Shown: piece by piece, positions 52,614 through 61,350 of the stretch | How the letters are laid out: each line of letters opens with the position of its first letter | How positions within the stretch are numbered: position 1 is the first letter of the stretch | Origin: UBA4782 sp034429195 | GTDB lineage: Bacteria; Chloroflexota; Anaerolineae; Anaerolineales; Anaerolineaceae | Reading direction: 5' to 3' | DNA length: 64,000 bases | NCBI GenBank assembly: GCA_034429195.1 | Contig: DAOUGQ010000005.1 | Location: 62,001 to 126,000 of the forward strand | The notes under the pieces: model-generated | The model's input: the letters and a program-made list of their open reading frames with translations, nothing else | Database searches by the model: none | What the model was told of the DNA's origin: nothing | Program-made: the position numbers and the translations under genes

Positions 52614-54565
52614 AGCAACCTGCACAAATTCAATCAAAAACCTCTGTCATCCGAGAAAATGAACCAGGCTTAATTGAGATTGGTGTACTGATCAACCTAT
52701 TAAATGAACCCGCTGTTGTTCTTGATTATGAGAATAATGAAATTCTTTTACCAAACAGTGAATTATTACGATTGACAGCTTTTTCCAAAAATGAATTAAT
52801 CGGAAATGAAATATCAAAATTATTCCCTGAAAACTTTCCAGAAAACGCTGTCTATGGGGAAGAATTTCCGATTGTTGTCAAACGGCGCAATCGTGAATCA
52901 ACAAAAATGATAGCAAATTCGTTGAATCTGAATGTTGAGAGACATTTTCTTCTCATTCGTTTAAGAAATGTACCTGAAATTAATAAGGAAAATGAAGTAA
53001 ACCCTGATGAACTTGCGCTAGAGTTGCTTGATCTGGGCTATGTATCTGAGGGAGAATCAATGCAATCTGTTTTAAAAAAGTTTATTGGTGTTTCAAAACA
53101 GATGCTCCAACTTGATAGTGTAGCAATCTATCAGGCAGAAGCCAGTTTTCCACAACTAACTCGAATCGTAGATGTTGGAGAAGTATTTCATTTTCCAGAT
53201 TCTGTATCATCAACAGATTTGATTCGACTTGCATTGCCAGTTGAATGGGTACCTGGGCGAAGAGTAGTAACAGACATTCATCGGTTTAGCCGGATGAATA
53301 ACCTTGGCTATGTGATATCTGCTCCAATTGGAAAAGACAGCGCCTATCTAGGTTTGATGGTTGCTGGTACTAAAGATAAGATACCTGAAAAAGATTATCT
53401 GCCAGTGTTAGAAAAGCTGGCTCAGGTAATTACAAACATTTTCCAATATTACCTGCTGGTCAATAATCTTTCAGAAGAAAATCGAGAACAACAAAAGCTG
53501 CTATCCCTTCGTGAAAGCCTTTTGAATAACTCTAAAGAAGGTATATTAATCTTGAACCAGGATTTTAGGATTACAGCAGTCAATACAGCAGCAGAAGAAA
53601 TGCTGGGATATGCCAATCGTGAGATTATTGATCAGGCTGTGGAAAACGTTCTTATTGGACCAACCGGTCTTCTTCCAGCATTAGCGGCAGCAAAAGAAGG
53701 TATTCCTACGCATGAAATCGGAAATGAATTATTACACCGGAGGAATGGACAGGCTTTTCCGGTTAATTTACAAGTAATCCCTGTACTACCGGATAAAGAA
53801 TTGCAAGGAATTCTGGTATTTATTAATGACATCAGTGAACATGAACAGATACAGGTTAGAACACAACAACTTGAGCAAAGAGCATTTTTGGGTGAATTGA
53901 TGCAGGTATTTGCCCATGAAGTGCGCAATCCCATTAATAATATATCAACAGGGTTGCAAGTTTTAGGAGATCTACACAAGGAAGATAATACCAGCCAGAC
54001 TGTCATTAATAATGCACAAAATGATTGTACACGCCTGATTCACCTTATGGAATCCATTCTGGCTTTTTCAAAACAAGTTGAGCAAAAATATGAACCGATG
54101 GATATTGGATTATTACTTCAACGACTTCTTGATCGTTGGCGACCCCGATTGATGAACGTAAATGTAGAACCTTTCTTTCAGGCAGAACCTGATCTTCCCA
54201 AGGTGTCTGGTGATAAACGATCACTTGAACAGGTTTTCATTAATTTATTTACCAATGCAACCGAAGCTATGAGCGAAAGTGGGGGAACGCTGGCGATTAA
54301 GATCAGGAAGAACATCGATATTACCAGCCAACCTCAAATCGAGATTTCTGTCTCAGATACCGGGCCTGGTATTTCCGATGAAATGCGAGCACGGCTTTTT
54401 GAGCCTTTTGCCACAACTAAATCCAGGGGAACTGGATTAGGTTTGGCAATTACCAGACAGATCATTAATTCTCATAAAGGCAGCATTAATGTCAGTACAT
54501 TTCCCGGAGGTACGGTTTTTCATGTATACTTACCTGCAATACCTACACCATCCGGAGAATCATAA
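52610..54565 (+). CDS. cytosolic PAS/GAF sensor histidine kinase
   Basis: 651 residues, with no membrane helix. Domains: PAS (about 20-115, LNEPAVVLDYENNEILLPNS), GAF (about 140-285, ending near FQYYLLVNNL), a second PAS (about 300-415, SKEGILILNQDFRITAVN), HisKA with the phospho-accepting H436 in FAHEVRNPINNIST, and HATPase_c (N box FINLFTNATEAM, G1 VSDTGPGISDEM, F box FEPFATTKSRGTGLGLAI). The layout is that of NtrB-type kinases. It starts four bases inside rpoN (ATGA) and ends one base before the response-regulator gene, so the three are translationally coupled. The input signal is unknown; GAF/PAS suggest a small cytoplasmic ligand or redox cue. Confidence 0.94.
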   Translation: MKQPAQIQSKTSVIRENEPGLIEIGVLINLLNEPAVVLDYENNEILLPNSELLRLTAFSKNELIGNEISKLFPENFPENAVYGEEFPIVVKRRNRESTKMIANSLNLNVERHFLLIRLRNVPEINKENEVNPDELALELLDLGYVSEGESMQSVLKKFIGVSKQMLQLDSVAIYQAEASFPQLTRIVDVGEVFHFPDSVSSTDLIRLALPVEWVPGRRVVTDIHRFSRMNNLGYVISAPIGKDSAYLGLMVAGTKDKIPEKDYLPVLEKLAQVITNIFQYYLLVNNLSEENREQQKLLSLRESLLNNSKEGILILNQDFRITAVNTAAEEMLGYANREIIDQAVENVLIGPTGLLPALAAAKEGIPTHEIGNELLHRRNGQAFPVNLQVIPVLPDKELQGILVFINDISEHEQIQVRTQQLEQRAFLGELMQVFAHEVRNPINNISTGLQVLGDLHKEDNTSQTVINNAQNDCTRLIHLMESILAFSKQVEQKYEPMDIGLLLQRLLDRWRPRLMNVNVEPFFQAEPDLPKVSGDKRSLEQVFINLFTNATEAMSESGGTLAIKIRKNIDITSQPQIEISVSDTGPGISDEMRARLFEPFATTKSRGTGLGLAITRQIINSHKGSINVSTFPGGTVFHVYLPAIPTPSGES

Positions 54566-55738
54566 ATGGGATTGACAATATTAGTCGTTGATGATGAAGA
54601 GAATGCAAGAACAAATTTAAACATTTACCTTACAAATAAAGGTTATGAGGTTGTTGGTGTTGCAACGTTAGCTGAAGCCCGGCAGCATATTCAAAGGGGT
54701 ACAGGGGATGTTATATTACTCGATGTTCAATTAAAGGATGAGTACGGACCGAATCTACTGCATGAGACAGCACATATGCCGGTTAGACCGCCAATTATTC
54801 TTATCACAGCACATGGTGACATTGATATGGCGGTTGATGCTATGAAGAATGGCGCACATGATTTCCTTCAGAAACCGATTGAGTTTAGCCGGCTAGAACA
54901 ATCCATACAAAGAGCAGCGGAAATGATCGCCATGCGACGCGAATTGGCCCATTTACGAGAAGCACAACAGCAAAAAGTGAATATGGTTGTTGGTGAGTCT
55001 CAGGTCATGAAAGATGTGATCAATCAGGCACTTCGGGCTTCTTCTGCTTCAGTTTCCGTACTAATTACTGGAGAAACGGGCACAGGAAAGGATTTATTGG
55101 CTCAATTCATCCATAAAAATGGCCCACGTGCCAGTAAACCTTATATTCCCGAAAACTGCGCTGCCATACAAAACACTGTGCTGGAATCGGAATTATTCGG
55201 GTATGAAGCAGGTGCATTCACTGGAGCTGAAAAAAGAAAATATGGATTAATGGAAGTTGCTGATGGCGGAATACTGTTCCTTGATGAAATTTCTTCTATG
55301 CCGATGGATATCCAGGCAAAAATATTACGTGCAATTGAAGACCGCTCATTCAGACGAGTAGGTGGAACGACCCAGATCAAAGTCGATGTTCAGATCGTGG
55401 CAGCTTCCAATCGTAAGATTCCTACATTGATCGAGGAAGAAAAATTTAGAGAAGACCTCTATTATCGATTGAAAGTGGTTGATCTTCATATACCGCCTTT
55501 GCGAGAACGCAAGGCTGATATTCCCGAATTCGTTGGACATTTTATTCGGCATTACAATTCCAAATTAGGAATGAATATTGAAGGAATAACCAGTCGGGCG
55601 TTAAATGCATTGATCGACTATCGCTGGCCAGGGAACATTCGTGAACTCAATAATGCTATTGAGAGAGCGGTTTTATTCTGCGATGGCAAAGAGCTGGATA
55701 TTCAACATTTCTCTTCAGATATCATTAAAACAGCTTGA
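54566..55738 (+). CDS. NtrC-family sigma-54 activator without DNA-binding domain
   Basis: 390 residues. The receiver domain (1-120) has the acidic pocket D9/D10, phospho-acceptor D53 in ILLDVQ, TAHGD and the Lys of LQKP. A coiled linker follows (about 120-140). The AAA+ domain has Walker A GETGTGKD (169-176), the sigma-54-contacting loop GAFTGA (216-221), Walker B GGILFLDEI, arginine-finger region FREDLYYRLKV and sensor II YRWPGNIRELNNAIERAV. The protein ends about 15 residues after the AAA+ lid (HFSSDIIKTA), so the Fis-type HTH of ordinary NtrC proteins is missing. It probably activates sigma-54 holoenzyme from solution after phosphorylation by the adjacent kinase, as enhancer-independent activators do. 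Confidence 0.94.
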   Translation: MGLTILVVDDEENARTNLNIYLTNKGYEVVGVATLAEARQHIQRGTGDVILLDVQLKDEYGPNLLHETAHMPVRPPIILITAHGDIDMAVDAMKNGAHDFLQKPIEFSRLEQSIQRAAEMIAMRRELAHLREAQQQKVNMVVGESQVMKDVINQALRASSASVSVLITGETGTGKDLLAQFIHKNGPRASKPYIPENCAAIQNTVLESELFGYEAGAFTGAEKRKYGLMEVADGGILFLDEISSMPMDIQAKILRAIEDRSFRRVGGTTQIKVDVQIVAASNRKIPTLIEEEKFREDLYYRLKVVDLHIPPLRERKADIPEFVGHFIRHYNSKLGMNIEGITSRALNALIDYRWPGNIRELNNAIERAVLFCDGKELDIQHFSSDIIKTA

Positions 55739-55744
55739 TCGGGC

Positions 55745-55760
55745 TGGCACGTAACTTGCA
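55745..55760 (+). promoter_or_regulatory. sigma-54 (-24/-12) promoter of the membrane/TPR/peptidase operon
   Basis: TGGCACGTAACTTGCA, a full match to the consensus TGGCACG-N4-TTGCA, with GG at 55746-55747 and GC at 55758-55759 (10 nt between). It starts seven bases after the response-regulator stop. Transcription is expected to begin near 55771. Confidence 0.92.
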
Positions 55761-55764
55761 TCAT

Positions 55765-55796
55765 AACCTCCTGAGGATATATTCAGGAGGTTTTCT
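55765..55796 (+). terminator. hairpin overlapping the ribosome site of the next gene
   Basis: AACCTCCTGA (55765-55774) pairs perfectly with TCAGGAGGTT (55783-55792) over an 8-nt loop and is followed by TTCTT. It is terminator-shaped for transcripts coming from rpoN, and its right arm is the AGGAGG of the 55798 gene. Confidence 0.75.
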
Positions 55797-55797
55797 T

Positions 55798-56112
55798 ATG
55801 GCTATTTCAGACTTGATTGTAACTATGGTAATTTGCTTATTTGTGATGGGAGTCATTTCTATCGGTGCTGGGGTATACATCCTCCTCTCTAAGGTAGTAG
55901 GCGAAGATATTCGCACGATAGCCACACAAACTGCCAAACTTGCAGAAAAAGGTTTAGCTGAAGATATGGCTGGTCTGGTTGGCAATGCATCCTCCCTCGT
56001 TGATGCACTTAATCAGTTGGTGAAAACAACTTCTGGTGTAGGAGCATTCATGATCATCATTGGGTTTGTTTTCATCGGTGCTGCATATTATTTGATCGTC
56101 CAAATTAACTAA
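55798..56112 (+). CDS. small two-helix membrane protein, unknown
   Basis: 104 residues from ATG 55798, chosen because AGGAGG ends seven bases before it; the longer frame from 55735 crosses the promoter. A membrane helix (about 5-30, IVTMVICLFVMGVISIGAGVYI), a soluble amphipathic stretch (about 34-75, EDIRTIATQTAKLAEKGLAED) and a second helix (about 80-101) put both ends on the same side. No family is recognised; the Ala/Thr-rich middle helix could form a coiled-coil or oligomer ring. First gene of the sigma-54-driven operon, 33 nt before the large TPR gene, so it may be the membrane attachment of that system. Confidence 0.85.
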   Translation: MAISDLIVTMVICLFVMGVISIGAGVYILLSKVVGEDIRTIATQTAKLAEKGLAEDMAGLVGNASSLVDALNQLVKTTSGVGAFMIIIGFVFIGAAYYLIVQIN

Positions 56113-56145
56113 GAATTTTGGAATTGACATTGGGAGGGAGCTGTT

Positions 56146-59100
56146 ATGACTCCAGATAATTTTTATTTCCAATTGCGAAAACACTTTAATTCCAGCCAAA
56201 TCAAGGTACTGGTTCCTGCAATCATGCAAGAACCTCTGGTATGGAATTATGTCTCAAAAAACCTATCGGAATTGCTAGAAAACCCTCTCTTTGCAGATGT
56301 ATCTCAGTGGACTCCTGAACGACTAGGCTTATTTGCGTTAGGGTATTTGCGTGAGGATAACTCATCTTTGGCAAAAGCAAATCAGAAAGCAGTTCAGATG
56401 ATGAACATGGCAGAAAAACCTGTTCAGGTTGTTTTTTCGCTGGCTCAGGCAATAGCAATTATATTGTGCAATATTGATAGAACCTCCCAAAAACAAGAGA
56501 AAAGATATCTTCTCGATCTCGATAAAAACGATTTCGCGTTAGACAAAAATGGATGGAAAGCGGTTTATGCCTGTATTCCCATAGAGAAACTGACTTTAAA
56601 GAATTCTCCTCTCGAAATGGCAATACATTGCGCTTTATGCCAGCCAATTGAAGAGGAAAAACTTGCATTTTTAATCTCTGAGTTTGTAAAAGAAGCAGAT
56701 TACACGGAAAAAGCCACCACTTTACAGCTAATTTCATTAAGTGGGCGGAAATCTTTGATGCAACAAGTGGCAAATAATATGATTGAAAATACGAAACAAA
56801 AAATCTCAATTGGATTGAATGAAATACCGAATTTACGCAGCCTTGCAATGATTTATCAAGCTGCTGGAAAAACCGATGAAGCCATTTCGATATTAAACAC
56901 TTGCACTGAAGAGTTGGGAAAAGCTCAAACAAATATTGGCGAACAGCAAGAATCTGTTGAAAACGATCATACAACAGTTTTCTATGATGATGGAGATGAT
57001 GGGATCAATACTGATCTAAAAACTTTAAAAGTATTGCAAGAGAACGGAAACATTGCTGATGCTGGAAATTTGATATTAGGCATAACAGCAAAATTAATTG
57101 AACGTGCAGCGAGTGGGAAAAGTGTTGTTCATATTCCGCAATATATTCTAGATTCGAATCCGACACTTTTGATTAACCAGCTTCAAGAATTGGGACAGGA
57201 TCAGGATGCTCTCCAGGTGGCGTTATTATTCTTGAAATATCGGCCAACTGATGTAAGGTTATTAACTGCTATCAGTATTCTATTGGAAAGCCTTGGTGAT
57301 TATTCCAATGCAGCGCTTTATGCAGAAATTGTTGCCAGCCTTGATCCAGAAGAAAAGCAGTTCCAATATCGTATGGCTAATCTTTTTGGAGCTATGAATG
57401 ATTGGGAGGCCTCTTATCAGACCTGGAAGCAAGTTTTAACTGACAAAGATGAGATGGAAGAAATTCCGCTGCTGGGATTAGCAAATGCCGCTCTTCATAC
57501 GAATAGAGAAGATGAGGTTCAGATTGCCACACAAAAGGTGATAGAGAAAAACAGCAATTGCGCTGAAGCTTACCGTATAAGGGGAAAATCGTTTATTCAA
57601 ACCGGAAAGATTTCAGAAGCAATCGATACATTCAATAATGCGGTATTGTTGAATGCTGATGATCAAGATTCCTGGTTGGCATTGGCATCTGCATATGCCA
57701 GCACTGGTGAGGAGGGTACATCAGTTGAGGTATTACGCAAGGCTTGCACGGCTAATCCTGAATCTGTAGAGATTAATTATGCATTAGCTGATGCTCTTCT
57801 AAATACTGGTGAGCCTTCAGAAGCCATTCCTTTTTTAAAAAAATGTGTGAACCTTGCTCCCAAGCATTCAGATACTGCATTGAAACTAGGAAGAACTCTG
57901 GGAAGTCTGGGGAATTATGCTGAAGCTGAACAAATCTTAAAGAATGCTTTCCAAAAATGGCCAACAGATCTTTCTATTGCAAAAGAACTCTCGAAAGTTC
58001 TTATTAATTCAAATAAAAAAATTGAGGCTGTAAAGCCTCTTGAAGTTGTAACGAATTCTCAAAATGCAAGCATTGATGACCTTATGACATATGCGGATTG
58101 TCTCTTGGTGGGTGAAACTCCTCTATATTTAAAACAGAGCGAACCTGGCGAGGAAGTCCTAAACCGCGCTATTGCTGCATTGAAAAGGGTGTTGGCAAGC
58201 GATAAGTCAAATCAGAAAGCGATCATGCTGGCGGGAGAAGCATTTCTAAGCCTGGGCGAGCCAAAACTGGCAAAGGATTTGTACTTGCAGGTTATTGACC
58301 AGACACAAAAAAAAGGTATTTCTTTCAACTCTCCCCGCATGAAAACAGGATTAGGCCTGGCATGTATGCAGCTTGGTGATAATGAGACTGCGATCGCACT
58401 CCTTCAAGACGCCTCTTCTCTTGAATCAGAAAATATATTTTTGCTACAAAAGCTGGCAGAAGCATATGAGCAGGTGAAGCTGGGCAATGATGCCGCTCAG
58501 GCAGCCGAATGTGCGTTGAAGTTGGAACCGAAAAACATTAACAACTTAAATTGGTATGCCAGACTGGCGGAACGTCTGGGAAAATTTGATGAATCGATTC
58601 ATGCTCATGAAACTGCTGCTGAAATGGAATCCAATAATCCCAGCCATGCATTAGAAGCAGCCAGATTATTAATCCAACAGGGAGATAGTGAACATGCACG
58701 GACTTGGCTTGAAAAAGCCATTCAGATGGAGGTTTTATCCCCCGAAGATTACAGAAATGCAGCCTATTGCTTTTTGAGATTGCAGGATACTCAATTGGGG
58801 TTTGATTGTTTGGAAAAAGCAGTTGTTTCAAGCAATGCACCATCTGCAGATATGGTTTTGGAACTATCCATTTTGACACGATCATTGTATGGCGATGAAA
58901 AAGCATTGCATGTCTTACAAAAAGGAATGAAAGAACTCCCAGAAGCAAGAAGCCTATTAACCTTCCAGGCAGATCTCTATCACGCTTTACATCATGATCA
59001 AGAAGCCCTTGCATCACTGGAAAAAGCCAAACAGATAAACATTGATGATAGAGTTTTGGAAAAGATAGCTCAAATCGGAACAGACGGGTTGTTCAATTCA

Positions 59101-61338
59101 CCTTTGAGTGATCCATTGGATAGCGATGAGGGTATTGATATTCGAATGGCAGCACTATATATCCATCAAGGAAACCTGAAAGGTGGGTTGGAAATATTAG
59201 AAGGATTGTTAAAACAAAACCCTGATAATCTTTTATTACGAACTAAAGCCATAGAAACTGCATACAGTTTGCTCGATTTTGATAAGGTCGAGGAATTAAG
59301 TATTTCGGAAAGACCTGAAACAAGCGAAATTGGCACTGACCAATTGCCATTATGGATCGAATATCTATCATTGTTGACTGAAATTGCCTTGCATAAAAAT
59401 AAAGATGTAGAAGCAAGCCTGATTTTAAATGATTTGATAAGCATCGATCCAAAAAGCGCACGCGTAAAGGCACTACAGGCGCGGTTATTAAATCGAAAAG
59501 GTGATACTACAATTGCAAAAATGGCATTCCAAGATGCAGATCAGTCATCAAGAATTGAATGGAAAGTATTGAGTAAGGATGATGCCTGGTTGTCGGGTCT
59601 TTCTACGATCTCATGCTCAAGTTGGTTGGCGGATGCCGCACTTGAATTGGGATATTTATCATACGCATGGAATGAGAGCGAGAAAGCCAGTAATAATCAA
59701 AAAGGATCACTAAAGAATATTTTGCAAGTGATCAAGATCATTGTGAATGCTGCTTACACTGACAGGTTGCGAAATGAATTGTTTGTGATCACTAACTCTG
59801 TTAGTCCAGCTATTTTGGAAGATGGAATTGGCAAGCTCGAGAATGCAAACGAGGAAGCAAAAAGCATCGGTAGGAATTCCGCAATCGAAGAATGGTACAC
59901 GATTGGTAAAGCAATATTACATCCAATTCCAGCAAACGTTCATGCCATGCTTCAGTATCAACCTTCACCAGAAACAGCTATATATCATGTAGCTGTTTTG
60001 CGATGGATTAATAACCATGCTAATGCGCTAGAAATATGTGAGAAATTCGACAATGATCCAAATATTCAACTAAACAAGGCATTATGCAATTACCCAACGA
60101 ATATTGAAGAGGGAGGGAGAAGCATTGCGAAGGCGATTTCACTCGCTCCAGGTCAACCCCTAAATTTTGTACTTGCATCCATAATTTCTGCTGAGAAGAA
60201 GAATCAAAAGAGCGCCTATTCAGACATTGAAGCTGCGTTGAAAATCTGGCAGGATGAACCAGAATGGTTATTCATGGCTGCGAAATATGCAGATGATCTG
60301 GGAAATAGTGAATTAGCCATCGAAATGTATAAAAAATCAGCATTATTCGAAAATGGAAGTGGTAAATATGTATTAGCGTATGGAAATGCTCTCTTGGATG
60401 CTGGAAAGGCAGCAGAAGCCGTTGAATTTTTGGAACCACATGTTGGGCAATATACCAATGACCAGGAAATTCGTATTTCATTAGGTACTGCTTACCTGAA
60501 ATCTGGAAAACTCGAAGAAGCAGCAACAATTGTAAGGAAATTAATAGAAGATAATTGTGCAACTTCTGATTGCTATATGTTAATTTCGCAATTAGCATAT
60601 CGTGAATGCAAAGATGATGAAGCCATAGTTGCTGCGCATAAAGCAGTAAATCTTAATCCAAAAGATAAAGCAGCGATCTATTTTTTGGTTCAATTACTTC
60701 GAACACTGGATAAACCCGTAGAAGCTCTTTCCAACCTTGAGCAGCATCTAAAAGAAGTTGAAGGTGAACCGGAATTTGATCTGCTTCATGCAGAACTTGT
60801 GTATGAGGTTGACGGTGCACATGCGGCATTACCGCTTATCGAAGAGATCAATAAAGTGAATAATAAATCGCTCAACGTTCTTAAGCTGATGGCTAAGGTT
60901 TGGAATGAGTGCGGTGAGACTGAAAAATTTATTCAAGCAGCCCAGGAAGGTTTAAAGATTAATCCTGCTGATACCGACCTAAATCTGTGGCTGGGAAAAT
61001 CGCAAAGTAAAACAGGGCAATTGGATCAGGCAGTTCAATATTATTCAACTGTTATCCAACAAAAGCCCGAGAATATAGAAGCATATCTGGATCTGGCTGC
61101 TTTATTTCAGAAGAGACGAGAAGAGATTCAGGCAGTACAGGTTCTTCAAAAAGCTATTGAGGCATTCCCACAAGATCATCGCCCATATTATGAAGCTGGA
61201 TTGATCTTGAGGGAAATGAAGGATTTTCCAGGTGCAGAAGTTATGCTACGAAGAGCAGCAGAGCTTTCACCTGCAGATCTTCAAATACGAAGACAGCTTG
61301 GCGCAATTATTGCACTAAACCTTGTACATCAGGTTTAA
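56146..61338 (+). CDS. 1730-residue tetratricopeptide-repeat (TPR) protein
   Basis: GGGAGGGAG precedes ATG 56146. There is no signal peptide and no membrane helix, so the product is cytoplasmic. The first 230 residues are helical without clear repeats. From about 240 on, TPR-like 34-residue helix pairs fill most of the chain (for example AEAYRIRGKSFIQTGKISEA, DSWLALASAYASTGEEGTS, VEINYALADALLNTGEPSEA), with a break around 1100-1300 and further repeats to the end (DTDLNLWLGKSQSKTGQLDQ, IEAYLDLAALFQKRREE). Such solenoids bind peptides or partner proteins. An enzymatic domain is not visible. The stop is followed 12 nt later by the peptidase gene, so the two products probably act together. Confidence 0.92.
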   Translation: MTPDNFYFQLRKHFNSSQIKVLVPAIMQEPLVWNYVSKNLSELLENPLFADVSQWTPERLGLFALGYLREDNSSLAKANQKAVQMMNMAEKPVQVVFSLAQAIAIILCNIDRTSQKQEKRYLLDLDKNDFALDKNGWKAVYACIPIEKLTLKNSPLEMAIHCALCQPIEEEKLAFLISEFVKEADYTEKATTLQLISLSGRKSLMQQVANNMIENTKQKISIGLNEIPNLRSLAMIYQAAGKTDEAISILNTCTEELGKAQTNIGEQQESVENDHTTVFYDDGDDGINTDLKTLKVLQENGNIADAGNLILGITAKLIERAASGKSVVHIPQYILDSNPTLLINQLQELGQDQDALQVALLFLKYRPTDVRLLTAISILLESLGDYSNAALYAEIVASLDPEEKQFQYRMANLFGAMNDWEASYQTWKQVLTDKDEMEEIPLLGLANAALHTNREDEVQIATQKVIEKNSNCAEAYRIRGKSFIQTGKISEAIDTFNNAVLLNADDQDSWLALASAYASTGEEGTSVEVLRKACTANPESVEINYALADALLNTGEPSEAIPFLKKCVNLAPKHSDTALKLGRTLGSLGNYAEAEQILKNAFQKWPTDLSIAKELSKVLINSNKKIEAVKPLEVVTNSQNASIDDLMTYADCLLVGETPLYLKQSEPGEEVLNRAIAALKRVLASDKSNQKAIMLAGEAFLSLGEPKLAKDLYLQVIDQTQKKGISFNSPRMKTGLGLACMQLGDNETAIALLQDASSLESENIFLLQKLAEAYEQVKLGNDAAQAAECALKLEPKNINNLNWYARLAERLGKFDESIHAHETAAEMESNNPSHALEAARLLIQQGDSEHARTWLEKAIQMEVLSPEDYRNAAYCFLRLQDTQLGFDCLEKAVVSSNAPSADMVLELSILTRSLYGDEKALHVLQKGMKELPEARSLLTFQADLYHALHHDQEALASLEKAKQINIDDRVLEKIAQIGTDGLFNSPLSDPLDSDEGIDIRMAALYIHQGNLKGGLEILEGLLKQNPDNLLLRTKAIETAYSLLDFDKVEELSISERPETSEIGTDQLPLWIEYLSLLTEIALHKNKDVEASLILNDLISIDPKSARVKALQARLLNRKGDTTIAKMAFQDADQSSRIEWKVLSKDDAWLSGLSTISCSSWLADAALELGYLSYAWNESEKASNNQKGSLKNILQVIKIIVNAAYTDRLRNELFVITNSVSPAILEDGIGKLENANEEAKSIGRNSAIEEWYTIGKAILHPIPANVHAMLQYQPSPETAIYHVAVLRWINNHANALEICEKFDNDPNIQLNKALCNYPTNIEEGGRSIAKAISLAPGQPLNFVLASIISAEKKNQKSAYSDIEAALKIWQDEPEWLFMAAKYADDLGNSELAIEMYKKSALFENGSGKYVLAYGNALLDAGKAAEAVEFLEPHVGQYTNDQEIRISLGTAYLKSGKLEEAATIVRKLIEDNCATSDCYMLISQLAYRECKDDEAIVAAHKAVNLNPKDKAAIYFLVQLLRTLDKPVEALSNLEQHLKEVEGEPEFDLLHAELVYEVDGAHAALPLIEEINKVNNKSLNVLKLMAKVWNECGETEKFIQAAQEGLKINPADTDLNLWLGKSQSKTGQLDQAVQYYSTVIQQKPENIEAYLDLAALFQKRREEIQAVQVLQKAIEAFPQDHRPYYEAGLILREMKDFPGAEVMLRRAAELSPADLQIRRQLGAIIALNLVHQV

Positions 61339-61350
61339 AGGATGAGTAGC

